From assembly GCF_000002865.3 (NCBI RefSeq), contig NW_001865084.1:15871-79870 (forward strand): a stretch of DNA of 64,000 nt. The letters run 5' to 3'. The stretch is from Monosiga brevicollis MX1 (Eukaryota > Opisthokonta > Choanoflagellata > Craspedida > Salpingoecidae). Shown here in pieces: positions 57,208 to 64,000 of the stretch; the first letter of the stretch is position 1; every line of letters starts with the position of its first letter. The translations under genes and the position numbers were made by a program. Below the pieces are notes generated by a model. It made no database searches, was not told the origin of the DNA, and saw only the letters and a list, made by a program, of their open reading frames with translations.

Positions 57208-58603
57208 TGGCTTGCCCACTCCTCGGTTGCGGGCTTGTTGCTTTGTTGACAATTGAAGCATGTCATCGACCGTTTCTGCCATCGTATTCTTAATTTACAT
57301 GTCAAGTTCACGCACAGACCAAGACAAGCAGTCGTACGCTGGAAAGGGCAATTGGCAGGTCAGCAACGTGTGCATAGCCGACAACGCAAACAAGGCTCTC
57401 GCCTGCCTTTGCACCGCAGAGCTGTGTGAACTGTGTCAAGTTGTTGATCATCGCGCAGTCGTGCGAACCATATGACAGATGGCAACCAGCTGTGTGGCGC
57501 CTATGCAGGCCACTCTTCGGATTGCGCCCCCTCCTCCCCCACACAAACACCACCGGACCCGCTTACATGTGTCTCGTGCCAGAGAGACTGACGGAGAAAC
57601 GGTACGTCATCCAGAGAGATGATGACTTGAAGAAACCACATAAGTAAGAAAACAAACACGAAGGAGAGAAGAGAAGAATTTGGTGATGAGAGTCAGAGAT
57701 CGTGAAGGTTTCGAAAAGGACCGAGTAACGCTTAGACCCAACAGATGAACCGATACGATGACATCGAGGCAACCGACAGACAGCGCATAGACAGCGCACA
57801 GACAGACAGCGCACAGACAGAGCGTAGACAGTGCACAGACAGCACACAGACAGCGCACAGACAATGCACAGACAGCGCACCGACAGACAGCGCACAGACT
57901 GTGCGCATAGGGAAGCCAGAGCAAGACACAGCCTAGAGGCAAGAGCAAGCAAAAGCGCGCAGAGGCAAGAGTGCGAATGTAAGACTTTTTGGTACACCAA
58001 CGTCAAACAAACAAAAATCCTTGCAACGCAACACTTTTTGTTGTTTCGCTGTCTCTGCCTTGGATCTCTTTGTTGACTTGTTCTCTTGATTTTAACAAGG
58101 AGGAGAGGACCCTCTCTAACTTCCACTCGCATTGTTGCTCTTCCTCTGAATACCTTTCACTTCATACAGCCATCTCTACTTTATCATTGATTTCAACACT
58201 TGCAAAAAGTCATGATTCTATACACCTCTGATAGTATATCAGTTCCGAACACTCTCTCTTCTAATATCTTACTCACCGTCTTCATCTCCATCCTGCTCCC
58301 CTTCCCCTGCACCTCTCTCTTCACGCCACACAGGCTCTCTCTCTCTCTCTCTTGCTCTGTTTTGATTCATGAGCGACTGGAGTCAAGTGAGCGCGACGGC
58401 GCAGCCCTCCTCCGTCGGATGTTCAAAACCTCCTGCCGCCCGGTCGTGCATGTCCTTTGAAACGACGTTGTTAGTGTTTGGGCGTCACTGCTTGAAGCAG
58501 TTGTTGGACCCGACGTGACTGTTTGAATGCCATTTGAGCCGCTGTTTCCTTGACGTTACGACGAGATCCGTTCCTGCCGCCAGACACTTTGGCGACGGTC
58601 GTC
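57208..58603. other. Intergenic region before the HECT ligase gene, with ACAGACAGCGC minisatellite
   Basis: 1.4 kb without a supported gene. A minisatellite of GCACAGACAGC-type units fills 57774-57905. CT-rich tracts at 58330-58355 lie nearer the HECT gene and may be its 5' UTR. Confidence 0.5.
57774..57905. repeat. GCACAGACAGC minisatellite
   Basis: Roughly ten imperfect 10-14-base units built from ACAGACAG and GCGCACAGAC. The core resembles the CAGACA units in the UPF2 intron but is more irregular. Confidence 0.85.
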
Positions 58604-61600
58604 ATGGCCGAGGCCAGTGTGCCGCGGTCCTCGCCGCTGGCCGTGCCCACGTCGGCGACGCGCCGCATTCTCCTCGACCCTGAAGCCTCGACCCACTCCA
58701 TGCCCAATCTGCAACACGTTGCCTCCAGCCCCAAGCTCAGCGCCTCCCCCCGTTTCATGCAAGAACGCCTCAGTCACCACGTCTCCCTGACCAAGGATCC
58801 CTCCGTGGCCTCCCGCAACGAAGAAGAAGAGTAAGCCACCCCGACCCACCCTAGCAAACATGACCCCACAATCAAGGCATCCATACGCAAGCACCTTTGC
58901 CCACATCACCACATCCCGCCTCTTCATCCCAGCCCGCTTCTCGTGCATCCCGCCCTGTTGCGCTGCCAAATAATGTGCCTGACACTTTTCCGTTGCAAAG
59001 TGTGCCCCGTGTTGTGAGATGTTTTTTTTTTTTTTTTGAATACCTGATCAATTGTTTGTGTGTTTGATGGTGGACGCCTGTCACGAGCCCTTGCCTCCCT
59101 CTATCGCTCACAAGAATGGCGCTGTTCTGTTTTGCTTCCGCCCAGGCTCTTGCAGCGTCGGCGGACCGTCTCTGACGCTGCCCAATGGATCCGTTTCCGC
59201 CGCCAATCAGAGCTTCAAAAGGAGTTGCTTCCTGCTGCTGCAAAGGTTAGGCTTGAACGCAAACGTCCTTGTGAGCAAACCACAACCGAGACCCTGACCT
59301 TTCCTCGCTCCGTCCAGCCCAGCCCCACTCCGTCTCCAACTTCCCTACCGTGTTTCATCCTTTCTGGCCTTTGTTGCTGACCCCCATCACCCCACGCTCG
59401 CGCACCACGATGCTTGCCTCCTTGCTAGGGTGCGCGGCGACACCAGTTTTCATCCGAGCCTGCACAGGGCAAATTCTGCCAAGTGTGCAATAAGATCCTC
59501 TTCAGCCTTCACCGACCACTTCGTTGCACCGATTGCGGCTTTGAAGCCCATCGTGGTTGTCATTTGGAAGCCCCCTCCTGTCTCGGCCGCTCGGGAAGCC
59601 TGGCAAGCATTGACCGCGCCGTCTCTTTCTCCCCAATCCTGTACGCCTTGCCTCTCCCTCTTGCCCAGGCCCTGAACCCCGACTTGGCGCCTGGCGCCTG
59701 ACGCTCCGCCCCAGGTGTTCAGCTTGTCCTCATGACCTCGCTTTGCTACCTCCCTGCCTTCCTATAGGGGCTCGCGGCTGGTCCGCGTGTGCGTCAGCTC
59801 AGCTGACAACTTGGCCCGCAAAAGCATGCTGCGCATGCCTGACCCCTTTGCTCTCGTTAGCATCGACAACGAGCAATTTCAATCCGCGGTACGGCCTCCA
59901 CCTTGTTGCTCAACCAAGCGCCGCCTGCCCCGTTTCCTGGCCCACAACATTTGCTTCCCTGCCCACGACCTCGCCTGTTTTGTGGACATGTCATTTCCAT
60001 ATCATGCTCTGCTCACGCTGCAACCCTTCTTGTGGATCCTCTTGACTCAATAGGTGGCACGACGCACGCTCTCCCCGCAATGGCTCACGGAACGCGACAT
60101 GTTCATGAACCCATCTTCTATCCTCACCATTTACGTCTTTGACGCCAAGCGCTATCGCCCCCGCGACTGGGCCGGCTTTCTTGGTATGGCCGTGATTGAA
60201 GCCAACGCCTTTCTCGACTCGACCACCCTCGGTGAAGGTGCCACCAAAGTGCTGAACTTTCGCCTTCGCAAGCGCGTACCCGATGACCTCGTCACTGGCA
60301 CCATCTGCGTCAAGGTCAGACCAGCACGCTCGCCTTGATGCCTGAGTTGGTCGTCCAGGGCATATCGGTGTCCTCACTGCCCCACTTCTGACCACTTCAT
60401 GATATTCACGCATTTTGTCCCCCCCCCCTTTTTTTTTCGTTTTCGTATTCTCGTTCGCGCGTGGATGAATGTGGGGTTTGCTTGCAACCGCACCACAGGT
60501 TCGCATCCTGTCTGACGAGCTCGACATGCACGCCAGCACTGGCTTGGTGCCCGCGGTCCCCCGCACGAGCTCTCCTCGTAGCGTGGCCGTGCCCCAGGAA
60601 GAGGAGCGCATGCTTTCCACTTCTCCTGGCGTTGGCTGGCAAAAACTACCCAAAAACAGCAGCACCGATCATCTCAACGTTTCTCAGCCACTTCTTCCAA
60701 GTCAAGTTAGCACCCATGCCTCCCTCATCTCTTGTTCAAAAGAGTGTGCCCCATCTTGGCTCAGCGTGCCATCTAGGGTGATTGACTCTGCCAGATCATC
60801 GACTGGTCCACTCACGGCAGCGATCCCTTACCCATGCATTCCCCCACCTCAGCCACCACCACCAACGGTCACCATCGATGAGGTGACTCGCAGCTTTGTC
60901 GTGGACTGGACCGATGATCAGGCTGTGGATGTACGTGACCCTTTTTTGACCAACAATTTGTTCCAGCTTTTGTGCTGATCCCTTGTCGTTCTCACCATCA
61001 AAATCATGGCACACTCACTGCTCCAGGGAGTAACCTACAATCTGGCCGTCTTGCCAGACATGGCTGAAACACCGCAAGATATTTACTCTGGAACTGATTC
61101 ATTCCACACCCCCGTGGGCCTTGTGCCTGGCAAGCGCGTTCGCTTCGTGGTGAGCGCCACCAACTTCTTTGGCACCAGCGAGTACAGCTTGCCCAGCCCT
61201 CCCATCACAATTCCTGAGGTTTGTGGCGTGCCCGCTTGCCTATCAGCCCTTTTGCTCAGCTCACCAATGATTTTCTCTGCAGTTTGACGAGACACGCGCG
61301 CCCACCCCTGATGATCGACCTCACTGCCCTTTCTTCATGACGGGCTTTTGTCCACGGTAAGCCTCGAGTGCGCCAGCCCGACAATGATGCGAGCTTCGAA
61401 ACACCCCGGCCATTTTTCCTCATACTCCGGCTTTGTTGTGCCATGTACCCGATCCATACACACACGCACGCACACACGCACGCACGCACGCACATACAAC
61501 AGTGGCAGCGCTTGTCCACTGTACCATGGCGAGCGGCTATCGCAAGGAGACCTGGCCGCTGCTCTAGCTGCCATTGCTAGTGTGTCGGATCCCGATGTGC

Positions 61601-63583
61601 AGCTGGCGTTTGCCCTGCAAGGTATGATGACGAACGATGCGCGCGTGGATCCCCTCAGCACAGCGACCTCGCACGCAATGCTCAAGCCCCATGCCTGGCC
61701 AACATCTTTTTCTTCAATTCTTGCCCTCGCAGCCTCAATGCAAGAGGCCCAAGGTGCCTCATACGATGACTCCAATCAAACACTCTTCAAACGCGAATTC
61801 CATCGCAAGGAACTCGAACTGCGCGAGCGGGTTGGTCTTCTCATTCTGGGCTTGCAAGTGTGAGGGGTGACTTGAAAACTGATGGTTGTATGCATGTTGG
61901 TTGCAGATCAAAGTCGAGTCGGGGGAGTGTTCGCTCACCGTATCACGCCAGGACCTCTTCAAAACATCCTTCTTCGAAATGATGCGACTCCAGCGCAAGG
62001 ATTTGCGTCGTCGCCTCATGGTGCAGTTTCACGGTGAAGGTTCGTTCAGTTGTTGCGAGCTGACCCATGGCAGTTTCCTCCTTGGTTTTGTTACTGTTTG
62101 TATTTTTTCGTGCTATGGCATCTCGTCACTTGCCCCTCCGTTTCATTCTCAATGTGATGGCAACTCCATCATCATATCATCATAAAATATCAGGGGGCTT
62201 GGATTATGGAGGCTTGGCCCGCGAGTGGTTCTATCTACTGGGCATTGAGGTTTTTGATCCGCGTCTCGGCATGTTTGTAAGTATGCACCTTGTGCTGGTA
62301 CTTACCCAGTTCGGTTCAAGTTGTTTGGGTAGCTGATATCGTCTTCCTTGCATACGGGTTGCTTGGCCGCGCTTTTAGAGTTACTGCAATGAGCAAGACT
62401 ACTTGCTGCAGATCAACCCCTCGTCCAGTGCGGACCAGGACCATACCCTCTTTTTCCATTTCACGGGCCGACTGATTGGTCTGGCCATCCTTCACCGCCA
62501 CTTTCTTGACGTGACGTTTGTCAGCAGCTTTTACAAGCAGATACTTGGTCAATCTATCACGCTGGCGTATGTCGCACAATGGACACATTTCACTTCTTGT
62601 TATTGTGGTTGATGTTGTGTTTCTTCCCCAAATGCTGGTCGATCCTGCATGCGCGACGCGTGGCAGCCTGTTTGCATAGCTGATGACATTCGCCTGGTGG
62701 CTCTGTGCATCCTCGCTGTGCAGAGACCTTCAAGATTCGGATCCTGACGTGCATCGCAGCTTAATTTGGATCCTGGAAAATGACGTATCCGAAGTGCCTG
62801 ACCTGACCTTTTCGACCGACGAGGACGAGCTTGGGGACATTCGGACACACGAGCTTGTGCCAGGCGGGGCCAACAAAGCGGTCTGTTTGGGTTTCTTTTG
62901 TTGTTCGCCCGCAATAAATGGCGTCGCTTGAAAGCGTGATGAAATTGCTTGAAGGGCTTGACCTCACCAGTTGCCACCTCACCTATGGCTTTGCGACTCA
63001 GGTGACGGAGGAAAACAAATTTGAGTTTGCCAAGCTTATGGTCGAATGGAAGCTCATCAAAAGCTCAAGTCGCCAAATGTGTGCCCTCCTTACTGGGTAG
63101 GCGCTGCACGCTTTGACAGACGTGAAGGGTGCACATCGGTCTTCATCGCATCTACCCTGATGCCGTCTGCTGCTCACCTGCTTTTGGTGATTGGGCTGTG
63201 CGCTGTGGCAGGCTCAACGAAGTCATTCCCATTGAGAACTTTCGAACGTTCACCGTCAAGGAGCTGCGCTTCTTGATCTCAGGGAGTCATGAATATGACT
63301 TGGAAGACTGGAAGCGAAACACGGAATACAAGGGCTACGAGAGCAATGATCAGATCATTGAATGGCTGTGGGAGATTGTTGAAGCTTGGGATCACGATAA
63401 TCAGGTCAGTCTATGGTACGCAGCAGGGGTTGATGGCACCCACTGACAGCTCATGGTTTTGCAATGATTCTGCATGCGAACATGTTCTAGGCGCGCTTCC
63501 TTCAATTTTGCACTGGAAGCTCTCGCGTGCCCATTGAAGGATTCCAAGTGCGTTGACTTTATGCCGTGAAAATTCACTTGTTA

Positions 63584-63662
<79 letters not shown>

Positions 63663-64000
63663 CTCGCTTGCTACGGCTGTATGCTCTGTTGTTCTAACGG
63701 TGCACCATGGACTTTGTCATCCCCTGTGTCGTCGTGACAGGCTCTGCAAGGCTCTGATGGACCCCGTCGCTTCTGCATCCAGAAGGTGTGTGCTCGTTCC
63801 CGCGCCCGTGAGCCCCCCGCCCGCCAAACCTGTACGGAAGCAAGATCGGACAGCGTTACACTTACGCCCGTGCCTCATGCACCCCTCGCACGTCGCTTCA
63901 TTCTACTGGTAGCTTGAAGACTTGACACGATTGCCATCGGCCCACACATGCTTCAATCGGCTGGATTTGCCTGAATTTCCCGTCCGGCGCATGCTCGAAG
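58604..64000 (+). CDS. NEDD4-like HECT E3 ligase with C1, C2, FN3 and CCCH modules (3' end cut by window)
   Basis: Predicted ubiquitin ligase. Start ATG 58604 (MAEASVPRSSPLAVPTSATR). Domains in order: a short basic helix (LLQRRRTVSDAAQWIRFRRQ); a C1 zinc module (about 59430-59600: KFCQVCNKILFSLHRPLRC, DCGFEAHRGCHLEAPSC); a C2 domain (59767-60315: VSSADNLARKSMLRMPDPFA, LTIYVFDAKRYRPRDWAGFL); a Ser/Pro linker; an FN3 fold (60868-61218: TIDEVTRSFVVDWTDD, GKRVRFVVSATNFFGTSEYS); a CCCH finger formed across an intron (CPFFMTGFC / PRGSACPLYH, spacing C-x7-C-x5-C-x3-H); then the HECT domain (MMRLQRKDLRRRLMVQFHGE, GGLDYGGLAREWFYLLGIEV, FHFTGRLIGLAILH). The catalytic Cys is in SAHTCFNRLDLPEF, codon 63949-63951. 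WW domains, usual in NEDD4 relatives, are absent. The last few residues lie beyond 64000. Confidence 0.88.
61456..61497. repeat. (CACG)n microsatellite in a HECT-gene intron
   Basis: CACACG/CACG units in the intron that splits the CCCH finger coding region. Confidence 0.85.
63584..63660. repeat. (GT)n microsatellite in a HECT-gene intron
   Basis: About 38 uninterrupted GT units on the sense strand of an intron in the C-lobe coding region. Confidence 0.97.

Noticed and set aside
1-64000. Transposons, LTR elements, viral copies or CRISPR arrays
   Set aside because: No reverse transcriptase, integrase, transposase or capsid-like frames and no long terminal or spaced direct repeats were seen.

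Overview
The window is nuclear DNA of a choanoflagellate, most probably Monosiga brevicollis or a close relative. The evidence is dense spliced genes (about 17 in 64 kb) with many short GT-AG introns, GC-rich coding sequence, animal-like proteins (ERp44, RAB5, UPF2, PSME4, SPAG1, NRAMP, a NEDD4-like HECT ligase) and flagellar genes. The species name is inference. The first ~270 bases are different: AT-rich bacterial DNA with the C-terminus of a Bacteroidetes-type OmpA protein and its terminator. They meet the eukaryotic sequence at a run of 14 G, which looks like an assembly join with a food bacterium. A 157-base N gap lies at 41054-41210.

Layout. 0.4-4.3 kb: Lbc-like RhoGEF (C1-DH-PH, +). 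5.6-6.4: CHY zinc-finger protein (-), divergent from ERp44 (+, 6.9-9.7), which has the family's CRFS site and an RDEL tail. 10.1-14.2: SPAG1 dynein-assembly co-chaperone (-), divergent from a GET4 homologue (+, 15.0-16.8). 18.5-20.3: RAB5 (+). 20.9-21.0: 25-residue ribosomal protein eL41 (-). 21.9-23.0: ATP23 metalloprotease (-), divergent from a single-exon gamma-glutamylcyclotransferase-like gene (+, 23.3-23.7). 25.0-32.4: PSME4/PA200 proteasome activator (+). 33.5-34.8: unrecognised transcription-factor-like gene (+). 35.2-41.6: large ASH/MSP-domain flagellar-type protein (-), divergent from an NRAMP metal transporter (+, 42.2-44.7). 45.6-51.4: UPF2 (-). 52.5-54.7: NOP58 (-). 55.9-57.2: intronless heptad-repeat coiled-coil protein with a HEPN/DUF4145-like tail (+). 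58.6-64.0: HECT E3 ligase with C1, C2, FN3 and CCCH modules (+), cut by the window edge just after its catalytic cysteine.

The genes are mainly housekeeping: membrane-protein insertion and ER quality control (GET4, ERp44), proteostasis (PA200, HECT ligase, ATP23), RNA metabolism (UPF2, NOP58, eL41), endocytosis (RAB5), metal transport (NRAMP) and flagellum building (SPAG1, ASH protein). They do not form an operon or cassette. Several pairs share short divergent upstream regions. Simple repeats are frequent in introns and intergenic DNA. I saw no convincing tRNA, rRNA, CRISPR array, viral or transposon copy. The least ordinary items are the HECT ligase architecture, the heptad-repeat protein and the TF-like gene.
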